From positions 1 through 44,608 of the IMG/VR virus record IMGVR_UViG_3300030522_000001: a stretch of DNA of 44,608 nucleotides. One strand, given 5' to 3'. The DNA is from a virus. Position numbers and translations under genes: made by a program. How positions within the stretch are numbered: position 1 is the stretch's first letter; each line of letters starts with the position of its first letter. Under the pieces are notes generated by a model. It searched no databases. It had not been told where the DNA came from and worked only from the letters and a program-made list of their open reading frames with translations. Positions 24,836 to 31,446 of this stretch are shown here, piece after piece.

Positions 24836-25182
24836 TGGGTTATGCGCCCTTATGCGCCGCGCATACGAACAAATATTGCCCTTCAGGCGTAATGGACTCA
24901 CTCAACGAGAGCAAGTCACGGAGCGCCGAAGCGATGGAAACAAAGATGAATTTCAAAGTGCGAAACGCGTCACGCGCGTTCAGCAACTGGAGACACGTCT
25001 GTGACGTGCTTATTGCCGAAAATTCATCACAACTTTTTGTGACGCCATTGGTGGATGTCGGCGCAATTGACAGCGCAACAGCCCTGCGTAGTTTTGGAAG
25101 TAGACAGCGAGCGATACTTACGCATACTCCCGCTGAACATATTTTATTCAGCGGGGATGGAACAAATGAAGAACGGACGTTC
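24836..25182. promoter_or_regulatory. Non-coding cro-cII interval with three perfect palindromes
   Basis: No convincing gene is seen; open frames here use rare codons and lack ribosome sites. It contains CACGTC/GACGTG with a 3-base loop (24994-25008), TCACAA/TTGTGA with a 4-base loop (25027-25042; on the minus strand the loop is AAAG) and CCCGCTGAA/TTCAGCGGG with a 9-base AT-rich loop (25129-25155). In lambda this interval carries nutR and tR1, so RNA hairpins acting in antitermination are one reading and protein-binding sites another. Confidence 0.55.
24840..24858. repeat. 10-bp-period direct repeat before the CII-like gene
   Basis: TTATGCGCC occurs twice, at 24840-24848 and 24850-24858, on one face of the helix, just upstream of the CII-like start. 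CII-type activators bind short direct repeats one turn apart, so this could be its own site; unproved. Confidence 0.4.
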
Positions 25183-25461
25183 TCAGGCACGTTTACGGCT
25201 CGTAGTAGACAACACCGGATCTCGCCCCCCACGTCGCAGGTATTCCCAATCGACATCTGGCCGAAGGGACTCGCAAGGCACCTTGCCTTTGGACTCGCGA
25301 TCCAGTCCGATGGCAATTGATTCGCCGAGCTTGAATGACTCGTCACGGGACGCGACAGACAGTGCCTTGCGCAAATACCCGATGGTCGTACCGGACCGCT
25401 CGGCATACTTGGCTTGCTCACAGGGTGAGAGGGTCTTCAAGAACTCGCGAAGCTTCTCCAT
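25183..25461 (-). CDS. cro: Cro/YdaS-type repressor, 92 aa
   Basis: The N-terminus MEKLREFLKTLSPCEQAKYA, then ERSGTTIGYLRKALSVAS, is the helix-turn-helix of YdaS/Cro-like early repressors; the second half (ESLRPDVDWEYLRR) is a short dimer tail. The ATG at 25461 lies 7 bases after the promoter -10 box, so the message starts at or one base before it and should be leaderless. An ATG at 25470 lies within the -10 and is excluded. It is the first gene of the replication operon, divergent from the CI-like gene. Confidence 0.78.
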   Translation of the reverse strand: MEKLREFLKTLSPCEQAKYAERSGTTIGYLRKALSVASRDESFKLGESIAIGLDRESKGKVPCESLRPDVDWEYLRRGGRDPVLSTTSRKRA

Positions 25462-25468
25462 GACACCC

Positions 25469-25496
25469 ATATTACCCGTGGGTCATAATACGTCAA
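25469..25496 (-). promoter_or_regulatory. Cro-operon early promoter (PR-like)
   Basis: Minus strand: TTGACG (25496-25491), 16-base spacer, TAATAT (25474-25469). The spacer contains one operator. It has the same design as the promoter at 25979-26006, and both place the ATG 7 bases after the -10. Confidence 0.8.
25472..25485. promoter_or_regulatory. Operator O1 in the cro promoter spacer
   Basis: TTACCCGTGGGTCA, a near-palindrome of the class TTACCY-NN-RGGTAA, centred between -35 and -10, where bound repressor would block polymerase. Its centre is 24 bp from the weaker site at 25496-25509. Confidence 0.7.
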
Positions 25497-25524
25497 TACC
25501 CGGAGGCCATTTACCTGGAGGTAT
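25496..25524. promoter_or_regulatory. Operators O2 (weak) and O3
   Basis: O2, ATACCCGGAGGCCA (25496-25509), is a partial match beside the cro -35. O3, TTACCTGGAGGTAT (25511-25524), is a good match and overlaps the -35 of the CI promoter, the position of lambda OR3. Three sites between divergent cI and cro genes repeat the lambda arrangement. Confidence 0.65.
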
Positions 25525-25537
25525 TGGGTTTTATGCT
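25510..25537 (+). promoter_or_regulatory. Maintenance promoter of the CI-like gene (PRM-like)
   Basis: TTTACC, 16-base spacer, TATGCT; each box matches consensus at 4 of 6 bases. The ATG follows the -10 by 6 bases, so this transcript too would be leaderless, as lambda PRM is. Confidence 0.55.
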
Positions 25538-25543
25538 GGTGAC

Positions 25544-25900
25544 ATGGATGTCCAACAGACACGCAAGCGCAGGCTGCAGCAGCTCGTCGAGGAGTACGGG
25601 ACTCAAACCGCGCTCGCCGAGAAGGTCGGCGTCGAGCAGAACTACATCAGCCGAGCGCTCAAAGGCGCCAAGCGCATCGGTGAAGACTTCGCCGCGCGCC
25701 TCGAGGCGGCGACCGACAAGCCTGCTGGATGGCTGAGTCGGATGGAGAAAACCGGCACGGATTGGCCATTCGAATTCGATCGCCGGCACTGGGATACGCT
25801 GCCCCCTGAAGAGAGGGCGGCGCTTGAGCGATCGTTCCGCCAGATGGTGCTCGGAGCCGCTGCCGACGTTTCTGAACGACGAGGCAAGAAACGCGCATAA
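25544..25900 (+). CDS. cI: CI-type repressor, short form without peptidase domain, 118 aa
   Basis: An XRE-type helix-turn-helix at residues 8-50: RRLQQLVEEYGTQTALAEKV, GVEQNYISRALKGAKRIGED. The remaining 65 residues (WLSRMEKTGTDWPFEFDRRH; EERAALERSFRQMVLGAAAD) probably serve for dimer contact. There is no S24/LexA-like Ser-Lys peptidase domain, so RecA-driven self-cleavage is not expected and induction must work otherwise. It lies between the two early promoters and is read away from cro. A perfect terminator follows. It is the likely ligand of the TTACCY operators. Confidence 0.8.
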   Translation: MDVQQTRKRRLQQLVEEYGTQTALAEKVGVEQNYISRALKGAKRIGEDFAARLEAATDKPAGWLSRMEKTGTDWPFEFDRRHWDTLPPEERAALERSFRQMVLGAAADVSERRGKKRA

Positions 25901-25928
25901 GTGGTTAATTCCAAAACCACGTATCAAT

Positions 25929-25955
25929 AACCCGGCTTTGGCCGGGTTTTGTTTT
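25929..25955 (+). terminator. Terminator of the CI-like gene
   Basis: AACCCGGC, TTTG loop, GCCGGGTT, then TTGTTTT. It isolates repressor transcription from the early promoter directly downstream. Confidence 0.88.
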
Positions 25956-25965
25956 GCCAAAATTA

Positions 25966-25979
25966 TTACCTTGGGGTAT
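25966..25979. promoter_or_regulatory. Operator O4, upstream of the PL-like promoter
   Basis: TTACCTTGGGGTAT next to the -35; its centre is 24 bp from O5. The same 24-bp offset separates O1 and O2 at the cro promoter. Confidence 0.72.
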
Positions 25980-26006
25980 TGACATCGCGTTACCCCCGGG
26001 TAATAT
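25979..26006 (+). promoter_or_regulatory. Early promoter of the recombination operon (PL-like) with operator O5
   Basis: TTGACA, 16-base spacer, TAATAT. The spacer holds the perfect palindrome TTACCCCCGGGTAA (25990-26003). ATG 26014 stands 7 bases after the -10, so the first gene should be translated from a leaderless message. Confidence 0.85.
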
Positions 26007-26013
26007 GGCGCCC

Positions 26014-26208
26014 ATGCCGAACAACCCAGCCACCGCCGCCCTCTCCGCCAAAGAGCGTGCGCTTCACGACGAAGCCGCCCTGCTCGCCTGGCGCCAGTGC
26101 CTCAGTGAGAACGGCCTGCAGGGCGCTATGGGATGCGCCCACCTGGCTTGGGATGCGGCCGACGAATTCATAGAGCAGCGCCGCCAGCGCACCGGGAGAC
26201 AGCCATGA
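26014..26208 (+). CDS. First early protein of the plus operon, 64 aa
   Basis: A helical, Ala/Glu-rich protein (SAKERALHDEAALLAWRQCL; AHLAWDAADEFIEQRRQRTG). In lambdoid phages this position holds N or an early lethal or host-control gene, but it lacks the N-terminal Arg-rich peptide of N. Leaderless start at 26014 (see promoter). An ATGA overlap joins it to the next gene. The function is unknown; expression would be immediate on infection and repressed in the lysogen. Confidence 0.7.
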   Translation: MPNNPATAALSAKERALHDEAALLAWRQCLSENGLQGAMGCAHLAWDAADEFIEQRRQRTGRQP

Positions 26209-26390
26209 GCGAGCAACCAAAAATCCAGGCGCACGCGGCCATCACTCCCTTGTTCGATGCGGACAGCCCAAACGCTGTCTACATCAGCACCGGGCGCGCG
26301 CTCATCAGCATGACGATCGCCGAGGCGCGCGAGCTGTCGCTGGCACTGGCTCGCGCGGCCGACGACGCCGAGATGAAGTTGCCGAAGTAA
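26205..26390 (+). CDS. Small early protein, 61 aa
   Basis: A two-part alpha/beta sequence: AHAAITPLFDADSPNAVYIS then TIAEARELSLALARAADDAE. It has no membrane segment or cysteines. The ATG overlaps the previous stop (ATGA). Unknown family; early expression is inferred from the promoter upstream. Confidence 0.62.
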   Translation: MSEQPKIQAHAAITPLFDADSPNAVYISTGRALISMTIAEARELSLALARAADDAEMKLPK

Positions 26391-26415
26391 TCAACGCACA
26401 GATCGGGAGAAGAAC

Positions 26416-26577
26416 ATGAGCGATCCGAGAAAACGAACGACCACTGCCGAAGCAGATTGCGAAACGGCTGCCGAGCGCGAAGCCGCTGAATATGACGATG
26501 CCGCCGACGACGCCGATCGAGAGATGTTCGGCGACGAAGTCAGCGACTACGGCCTCGGCGACATCGGCAACAAGTAG
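26416..26577 (+). CDS. Very acidic small protein, 53 aa
   Basis: GGGAGAAGAAC precedes the ATG. The protein has 10 Asp and 7 Glu against 6 Lys/Arg, net about -11. The acidic run (EAAEYDDAADDADREMFGDE) gives a dense negative surface. Such small early proteins can mimic DNA and bind restriction or nucleoid proteins, but no family motif supports this here. Confidence 0.6.
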   Translation: MSDPRKRTTTAEADCETAAEREAAEYDDAADDADREMFGDEVSDYGLGDIGNK

Positions 26578-26604
26578 TCATCGCACAAATCAGGAACAAG
26601 TCTC

Positions 26605-27048
26605 GTGAGAGAAGTAATCGACGTCATCCGGCAAGAACGCATCACCTCTGTGGTGGAGATCAAAGAGGCGTTCGAGTTTCGCAAGGACCGACCTGCGCAC
26701 TGGCTGCAAAAGCTGTGTATCTGGACGCTCCGTAAGCTCGGCGCATTCCATCACGGCGAAGTGGTGACATTTGAGCGCCACGTGATTGGCAAGAACGGTC
26801 GACGGTTCATGGACCGCTTGTTTGAGCAGCGGCGCAACCTTCTCAATGGATTCGACCGTGAGCCCACTCGACTTCTGATCGGTGCAGACGACTACGCCGA
26901 GCTGATGCAGGAAGCCACGCGGGAGCACTTCCACTTCGATGCGGAATACATGCGCGGAAACGGAGACCGCTATCCCAAGGTCTGCGGCCTGCGGGTCGAA
27001 GTGATCCCCTGGATGCGTGGCGTCCTCGTCATGCCGAACAACTCCTAG
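26605..27048 (+). CDS. Unknown early protein, 147 aa, GTG start
   Basis: Mixed alpha/beta and basic near the start (HWLQKLCIWTLRKLGAFHHG), with an Arg/Glu-rich middle (NGRRFMDRLFEQRRNLLNGF) and LLIGADDYAELMQEATREHF. The strand near the end (VCGLRVEVIPWMRGVLVMPN) closes the fold. GGAACAAGTCTC stands before the GTG. It looks like a compact soluble protein, perhaps virion-independent; family not recognised. Confidence 0.6.
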   Translation: MREVIDVIRQERITSVVEIKEAFEFRKDRPAHWLQKLCIWTLRKLGAFHHGEVVTFERHVIGKNGRRFMDRLFEQRRNLLNGFDREPTRLLIGADDYAELMQEATREHFHFDAEYMRGNGDRYPKVCGLRVEVIPWMRGVLVMPNNS

Positions 27049-27062
27049 AGCGAGACCGAACG

Positions 27063-27320
27063 ATGCGCACCATACACAAGTTTCCGCTTTACCGGATCGG
27101 TCAAGTCAATGAAGTGCAACTGGCGCGGGATGCAATCCCTCGCCGCGTGGCAATGCAGTCAGGTGTTCTTTGTATGTGGGCTGAACTCGATACAGATGTT
27201 CCGGCAAAGACCCGGCGCTTCTCAGTCGTTGGTACTGGCCATCCGATAGCAGAGAACGGCCACTACATCGGTACGTGCGACGACGGTCCCTTCGTGTGGC
27301 ACGTGCTCGAACTGATCTGA
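27063..27320 (+). CDS. DUF7352-like small phage protein, 85 aa
   Basis: The pattern MRTIHKFPLYRIGQVNEVQL, LARDAIPRRVAMQSG, LCMWAELDT and FSVVGTGHPI matches a widespread small phage family of two beta sheets whose role is unknown. AGAGCGAGACCGAACG precedes the start at a usual distance. It is the third gene in a row of small early genes. Confidence 0.65.
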   Translation: MRTIHKFPLYRIGQVNEVQLARDAIPRRVAMQSGVLCMWAELDTDVPAKTRRFSVVGTGHPIAENGHYIGTCDDGPFVWHVLELI

Positions 27321-27346
27321 CTCTTCGCACCCTCAGGAATCAGCTC

Positions 27347-27550
27347 ATGTGTAACTGCATCGAAGAAGCAAACAAAGCGCTCGCCGAGCACAACACGGCA
27401 ATTGCGCCGGCAATGACAGTGAACACCGAAACAATGAAGACCGGTGTTCGGATCACGATCCCGACTAAAAAGGTCAGCAGCAAGGGCAAGCGCCCGATGA
27501 CTGTGTTCGCGACCTACTGCCCTTTGTGCGGCGTGAAGATCGACGAATAG
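27347..27550 (+). CDS. Small zinc-ribbon-like protein, 67 aa
   Basis: It begins MCNCIEEANKALAEHNTAIA and ends ATYCPLCGVKIDE. A Cys pair at the start (C2, C4) and CPLCG at the end could together hold one zinc. Between them is a basic beta section (VRITIPTKKVSSKGKRPMTV). The layout is a common small phage protein type of unknown role. An AGGA lies upstream of the ATG at 27347. Confidence 0.65.
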   Translation: MCNCIEEANKALAEHNTAIAPAMTVNTETMKTGVRITIPTKKVSSKGKRPMTVFATYCPLCGVKIDE

Positions 27551-27578
27551 TCACATCCCACGAACTGACCTAACGCAC

Positions 27579-27803
27579 ATGAGCACACGCACGAAACATA
27601 TCGAATTGGTCGAGGCCGTGAACAACGCCACGACGCAGGACGAACACGACCGCGCCGAGGCAGTGCTTCGCGGTTTTCGCTTGGCGCTCGATGAGCACTA
27701 TGACGGCTTCAGTCTGATGGACTGCGACCGCCACTACTTGGAACAGGGCATCGACCGTCCAATGTGCTGCGGCGTCTTCCTCGATTGGAAGCCGGCTACC
27801 TAA
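27579..27803 (+). CDS. Unknown helical protein, 74 aa
   Basis: Helical and acidic (VEAVNNATTQDEHDRAEAVL), then FRLALDEHYDGFSLMDCDRH, ending with Cys-Cys-Gly in PMCCGVFLDWKP. The start has no strong ribosome site; translation from the previous gene may be used. No family is recognised. Confidence 0.55.
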   Translation: MSTRTKHIELVEAVNNATTQDEHDRAEAVLRGFRLALDEHYDGFSLMDCDRHYLEQGIDRPMCCGVFLDWKPAT

Positions 27804-27818
27804 GTCTGGAGAAAGATT

Positions 27819-27971
27819 GTGGTCGCCAACAGTTACAGCGAAGCGAACGATTACTTCCGCGAGCTGATCGCCTGGGAAACTGAGGGCGAGCGCACGCCGA
27901 TTCAAACTGACCCGTCGCCCGAGGCGATGGACATCTACACACCCGCATTACTTCGCAAACAGGCCGCGTAA
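27819..27971 (+). CDS. Small unknown protein, 50 aa, GTG start
   Basis: GGAGAAAGATT precedes GTG 27819; the stop TAA shares its last base with the next ATG (TAATG). The sequence (NSYSEANDYFRELIAWETEG) is acidic and helical. Codon choice is like its neighbours, supporting a real gene. Confidence 0.55.
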   Translation: MVANSYSEANDYFRELIAWETEGERTPIQTDPSPEAMDIYTPALLRKQAA

Positions 27972-28273
27972 TGGACATGATGACTCACACGATGCTTGGC
28001 ATCGATCGCATTCTCAACGGTTCCTCGAAGGGCTCGCAGCAACCCATGCCCGGTAGTCCCGCGCTAGTAGAAGGGCCCTCCCCCACCGCCGACGCCAGGA
28101 CTGCAGGCGTCGGCATTCCATATCCAGTGACCTGCCGGGCGCGCTACTACGACGCGGCGAGCCGGGTGCTCGAGGACGAGTTGAACTTGTTCTCGCACGA
28201 CAACGCGAACGAGCTCGGCCAGGTAATCGAGCAGTGGATTGCGAAGAAGCGCGAGAACTGGGAGCCGCGGTGA
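27971..28273 (+). CDS. Unknown protein, 100 aa
   Basis: The N-terminal half is Ser/Pro/Gly-rich (GSSKGSQQPMPGSPALVEGP) and looks flexible; the second half is a folded helical part (VTCRARYYDAASRVLEDELN; ELGQVIEQWIAKKRENW). It is coupled to the genes on both sides (TAATG, TGATG). No family is known. Confidence 0.55.
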   Translation: MDMMTHTMLGIDRILNGSSKGSQQPMPGSPALVEGPSPTADARTAGVGIPYPVTCRARYYDAASRVLEDELNLFSHDNANELGQVIEQWIAKKRENWEPR

Positions 28274-28452
28274 TGGCTGCCAACGACGACAAGTTCCGTG
28301 AGGAGCCAAAGGTGCTCACAGCTCGCGATCGTACGGAGGCGCTGCTGATGGCCGAACTGAATGAAGATCGGGCAACACTGCATCTCGGTGAGCCCGGCCT
28401 GCAGGCTTTTCTTAAAAGGAATGCCGCATTGTTTAGGAGACTTGCGTCATGA
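28273..28452 (+). CDS. Small helical protein, 59 aa
   Basis: The sequence (MAANDDKFREEPKVLTARDR; TEALLMAELNEDRATLHLGE) is charged and helical. The start overlaps the previous stop (TGATG) and the stop overlaps the next start (ATGA). No domain is recognised. Confidence 0.52.
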   Translation: MAANDDKFREEPKVLTARDRTEALLMAELNEDRATLHLGEPGLQAFLKRNAALFRRLAS

Positions 28453-28550
28453 GCACAGCCGCGAAGATCGGACTGGCTCTGCTCATCATCGCGCTCGGCG
28501 CAGCAGCGGTGCTGACCGGAATGTTCCTTGGCTACAAGGCGGCACCATGA
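28449..28550 (+). CDS. Single-pass membrane miniprotein, 33 aa
   Basis: MSTAAKIGLALLIIALGAAA followed by VLTGMFLGYKAAP is one transmembrane helix. ATGA overlaps at both ends show that it is translated within the operon. Possible roles include envelope or superinfection effects; unknown. Confidence 0.6.
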   Translation: MSTAAKIGLALLIIALGAAAVLTGMFLGYKAAP

Positions 28551-28723
28551 ACTTCAGAGCACCTGCAGACATGTTGGTCCTGTTCCCGAAGCGCGTGCTC
28601 GCGGTCTGGGAAGATCTGACGATGCGGAAACGCGACTGGTCGAAGTACGACAGCCCGCCCGACGAAGTTCGGAAGGCGAACGTGGCGAAGTGGAAATTAG
28701 ATCGAGCGAGGAAAGGACGATGA
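28547..28723 (+). CDS. Small basic protein, 58 aa
   Basis: The N-terminus has a hydrophobic-aromatic helix (PADMLVLFPKRVLAVWEDLT), and the C-terminus is basic (RKANVAKWKLDRARKGR). It overlaps its neighbours by ATGA at both ends, directly before the ERF gene. It may help the annealing protein or bind DNA; no evidence of family. Confidence 0.55.
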   Translation: MNFRAPADMLVLFPKRVLAVWEDLTMRKRDWSKYDSPPDEVRKANVAKWKLDRARKGR

Positions 28724-29499
28724 ACGCAGAAGCAACGAAGATCACCGACCACCGCGCGATGACGGTGCTTGCCGAGCAGCCGACATCTTTGCCGACTGTT
28801 ACGCCGATGGAAATGCTGGCCATCGCAGTCAAGCAAGGCGCGGACCTGGAAAAGATGCGCATGCTGATGGACCTAAAGCGTGAGTGGGAAGCGGATGAGG
28901 CGCGCCGCAAGTTCAACGAGGCATTCGCGGCGTTCAAGTCCGAGGCCATCACGATTGTGAAGGGCACCACGATTAAAGATGGCCCCCTGAAGGGCAAGAA
29001 GCACGCTGATCTGTTCGATGTTGTTGGTGCAGTCACGCCAAGGCTTTCGGCACATGGTCTGTCGATCGCGTGGAAGCTCACCAAAGACGACAAGGATTGG
29101 ATGGAGGTGACCTGCACGCTGCGCCATGCAGCGGGACACTCCGAGATCGTGTCTATGGGTGGAGGTCCTGATATGGGGCCTGGTCGCAACGCCATCCAGG
29201 CGCGCGGGAGCACGAAGACCTATCTGGAGCGATACACGGCTACCGCGATTCTCGGGCTGGCTGCCACAGACGGTGACGATGACGGCAATGGCGCTGGCAG
29301 GAATGCCCAGCCGGAAGTCGTTGCCCCGGCCGGTTACGATAAGTGGCGAGCTGACATGAAAGCGCTGGCCGACGAAGGCACCGAGCGTCTGCAAGACGCT
29401 TGGAAGAAATCCAACGAAGAATTCCGCCGTCACGCCGTCGATCATGACGAGTCATGGTGGAAGGAGACGAAGCGCAATGCTGCCAAGGTGAAGTCATGA
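28720..29499 (+). CDS. erf: ERF-family single-strand annealing protein
   Basis: 259 aa. The ERF core is present: EARRKFNEAFAAFKSEAITI, KGKKHADLFDVVGAVTPRLS, AHGLSIAWKLT, then MGPGRNAIQARGSTKTYLER and YTATAILGLAATDGDDDGNG, the last ending in the acidic GDDDGN turn typical of the family. It anneals single strands in phage recombination and circularisation. The C-terminus is a charged helical tail. It pairs with the YqaJ exonuclease directly downstream (ATGA overlap). Confidence 0.9.
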   Translation: MNAEATKITDHRAMTVLAEQPTSLPTVTPMEMLAIAVKQGADLEKMRMLMDLKREWEADEARRKFNEAFAAFKSEAITIVKGTTIKDGPLKGKKHADLFDVVGAVTPRLSAHGLSIAWKLTKDDKDWMEVTCTLRHAAGHSEIVSMGGGPDMGPGRNAIQARGSTKTYLERYTATAILGLAATDGDDDGNGAGRNAQPEVVAPAGYDKWRADMKALADEGTERLQDAWKKSNEEFRRHAVDHDESWWKETKRNAAKVKS

Positions 29500-30143
29500 C
29501 ACGCTTCACGATCATCGATTGCGAACAGCGAACGCCGGAATGGTTCGCAGCCCGCGCTGGCCGGCTCACTGGCTCAGCCGCTGCCGACATGATGCGCAAG
29601 ATAAAGTCAGGCGACTGGGCGGCATCGAGGAAACATCTGCGCATGCGCCTCGGGCTCGAGCGCATCACTGGCCAGCCACAAGAGCGGGCATTCACGACTG
29701 CCGCCGTAGATCACGGGCGTGAGAAAGAACCATTCGCCGCTGCGCGCTATGAGGCGGAGGCAGGCTGCATTCTTGAGCCGCTGGGCTTCCTTTCGATGGG
29801 GCCGATCATGGCCGGCTGCTCGCTCGACTCGTTTATCCACGGACGAAAGGGCATCGTCGAGATTAAGTGCCCTGAGTCGGCCACGCACTATGAATATCTG
29901 AAGTCACGGGAAATCCCCTCCGACTACCGCTGGCAGTGCATCCACAACCTGTGGGTGACTGGCGCGGAGTTCGCCGACTTCATCAGCTTCGATGACCGCT
30001 TCCCCGATGACCTGCAGTACCTCTGCGTCAGGCTGGAGCGCAAAGAGCGCGAGATCGATGCGTATGACGCCGAGGTGAGCAAGTTCCTGGCCGAAGTCGC
30101 TGTCGAAGTTAACGAGATTAACAAACTGAGGATTGCCGCGTGA
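29496..30143 (+). CDS. YqaJ/lambda-Exo type recombination exonuclease, 215 aa
   Basis: Core motifs: CEQRTPEWFAARAGRLTGSA at the N-terminus, AVDHGREKEPFAAARYEAE with the conserved Glu, MAGCSLDSFI (Asp111), GIVEIKCPESATHY (Glu122, Lys124; the D...ExK nuclease set), then WQCIHNLWVTG. It degrades the 5' strand of double-stranded DNA to give ends for the ERF protein. It overlaps both neighbours by four bases. Confidence 0.92.
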   Translation: MTRFTIIDCEQRTPEWFAARAGRLTGSAAADMMRKIKSGDWAASRKHLRMRLGLERITGQPQERAFTTAAVDHGREKEPFAAARYEAEAGCILEPLGFLSMGPIMAGCSLDSFIHGRKGIVEIKCPESATHYEYLKSREIPSDYRWQCIHNLWVTGAEFADFISFDDRFPDDLQYLCVRLERKEREIDAYDAEVSKFLAEVAVEVNEINKLRIAA

Positions 30144-31264
30144 CCGAGCAAACCACCGCGCTGACTGTCGTCGAGCGAGCGCAAAAAGCTCTCGTTATCA
30201 AGCAGACGGAAGATGACCTGAAAGCCCTTGCCGCCAAGACGGCGGACATTACAACGATCACCAATGCTGATGGCCGTCAGCAGGTGCACGCGGCATACAT
30301 GGTGCTGAAGAACGAACGCATTGATATTCAGAAGCGCGGCAAGGAAGCGCGTGACGAGGCGACGAAGTTCAGCAAAGCGGTGATTGCCGAAGAAGACCGA
30401 ATCATTGGGATTATCTCTCCCGAAGAGGACCGGCTGCAGAAGCTGCGTGACGATTGGGATGACGCCCGCGAGGCTGAGAAGCAGGCCAAGATCGCGGCCG
30501 AGCAGAGGCGCGTCGCGGACCTGCAAGAGCGCGTGGCCGAGTTGCGCGCCAATCGGATGCTCTCCCCTACCTTGGGATCTGACCTGATAGCCGAGCACAT
30601 CAGCGACTTGGAAGGCAGCGCCGTAGACGATTCGTTCGAAGATTTCCGCGAGCAAGCCGAACTGGCCAAGGCCGATGGATTGAAGTGGTTGCGCGACCTA
30701 CATGCCGCCGCTGTTGCTCATGAGGCCGAGCAGGCGCGCATCAAGGCCGAGCGGGAAGAACTCGCCAGACTCCGCTCCGAGCAGGCCGAACGTGACCGCC
30801 TAGCCGAGATCGAGCGCAAGGCGCTGGCTGACAAGCAGGCTGCGGAAGCTGCTGCTGAGCGCGCCCGCATTGCTGAAGAGGAGCGCCAGGCAAAGGCCGC
30901 TCGCGATGCTGAGTCCGCCAAACATGCGGAAGAATTACGAGTGATGCGCGTTGCTCAACAACAAGCAGCCGAGGCCGAACGCAAGCGCATCGCCGAAGAG
31001 GAAGCCTCTGCCAAGGCCCTTCGTGATGCCGAAGCAAAGAAGCTGGCCGACGAGCGCGCGGAGTTCGAGCGCCAACAGGCCGAAGCGCGCCGGGTCAAAG
31101 AGGAACAGGAACGCGTACAGCGCGAGCAAGCCCGCCTCGCTTCCATCAAGAAGCCTGCCGATGACGAACTGCTGGGCGTACTCGCGAAGCACTACAACGT
31201 GCCGGCGACAAAGGTTGTTGAGTGGATTCTTGCGATGGACCTGTCGAAGGACATCGCCGCATGA
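30140..31264 (+). CDS. Long coiled-coil protein of the recombination operon, 374 aa
   Basis: The N-terminal 150 residues are helical (QKALVIKQTEDDLKALAAKT; VLKNERIDIQKRGKEARDEA). Residues about 190-345 are an unbroken Ala/Glu/Arg/Lys coiled coil, and the last 35 (DELLGVLAKHYNVPATKVVE) form a small domain. Long coiled coils beside ERF/Exo genes occur in other phages (DUF1351-like), with no settled function. It may serve as scaffold for the recombination proteins. Confidence 0.6.
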   Translation: MTEQTTALTVVERAQKALVIKQTEDDLKALAAKTADITTITNADGRQQVHAAYMVLKNERIDIQKRGKEARDEATKFSKAVIAEEDRIIGIISPEEDRLQKLRDDWDDAREAEKQAKIAAEQRRVADLQERVAELRANRMLSPTLGSDLIAEHISDLEGSAVDDSFEDFREQAELAKADGLKWLRDLHAAAVAHEAEQARIKAEREELARLRSEQAERDRLAEIERKALADKQAAEAAAERARIAEEERQAKAARDAESAKHAEELRVMRVAQQQAAEAERKRIAEEEASAKALRDAEAKKLADERAEFERQQAEARRVKEEQERVQREQARLASIKKPADDELLGVLAKHYNVPATKVVEWILAMDLSKDIAA

Positions 31265-31446
31265 GCGCGCGCAAGTGGCCCATCTACTCGATGGAAGTCG
31301 GCAAGGACTTCGTTGCCGTGAAGCCGCCGCGACGTTTCAAGACGTCTGTCTATCGTTACGGCACATCCGCCGGCAAGAAATTCTCAATCGAGCGGCTGGA
31401 CAAGTCCAAGCCGGACACTGACCTGCGTGTTACGAGGGTGGCATGA
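31261..31446 (+). CDS. Small basic protein, 61 aa
   Basis: A beta-rich and basic sequence (WPIYSMEVGKDFVAVKPPRR; GKKFSIERLDKSKPDTDLRV), suitable for nucleic-acid binding. ATGA overlaps on both sides, between the coiled-coil gene and NinB. No family is recognised. Confidence 0.58.
   Translation: MSARKWPIYSMEVGKDFVAVKPPRRFKTSVYRYGTSAGKKFSIERLDKSKPDTDLRVTRVA

Noticed and set aside
24840-25421. A 193-codon minus-strand frame over the cro-cII interval
   Set aside because: Uses many rare codons (ATA, CTA, TGT), overlaps cro in a different frame, and has no plausible start after the cro stop.
26014-26208. N-type antiterminator
   Set aside because: The position fits but the protein has no N-terminal arginine-rich RNA-binding peptide; kept as unknown.
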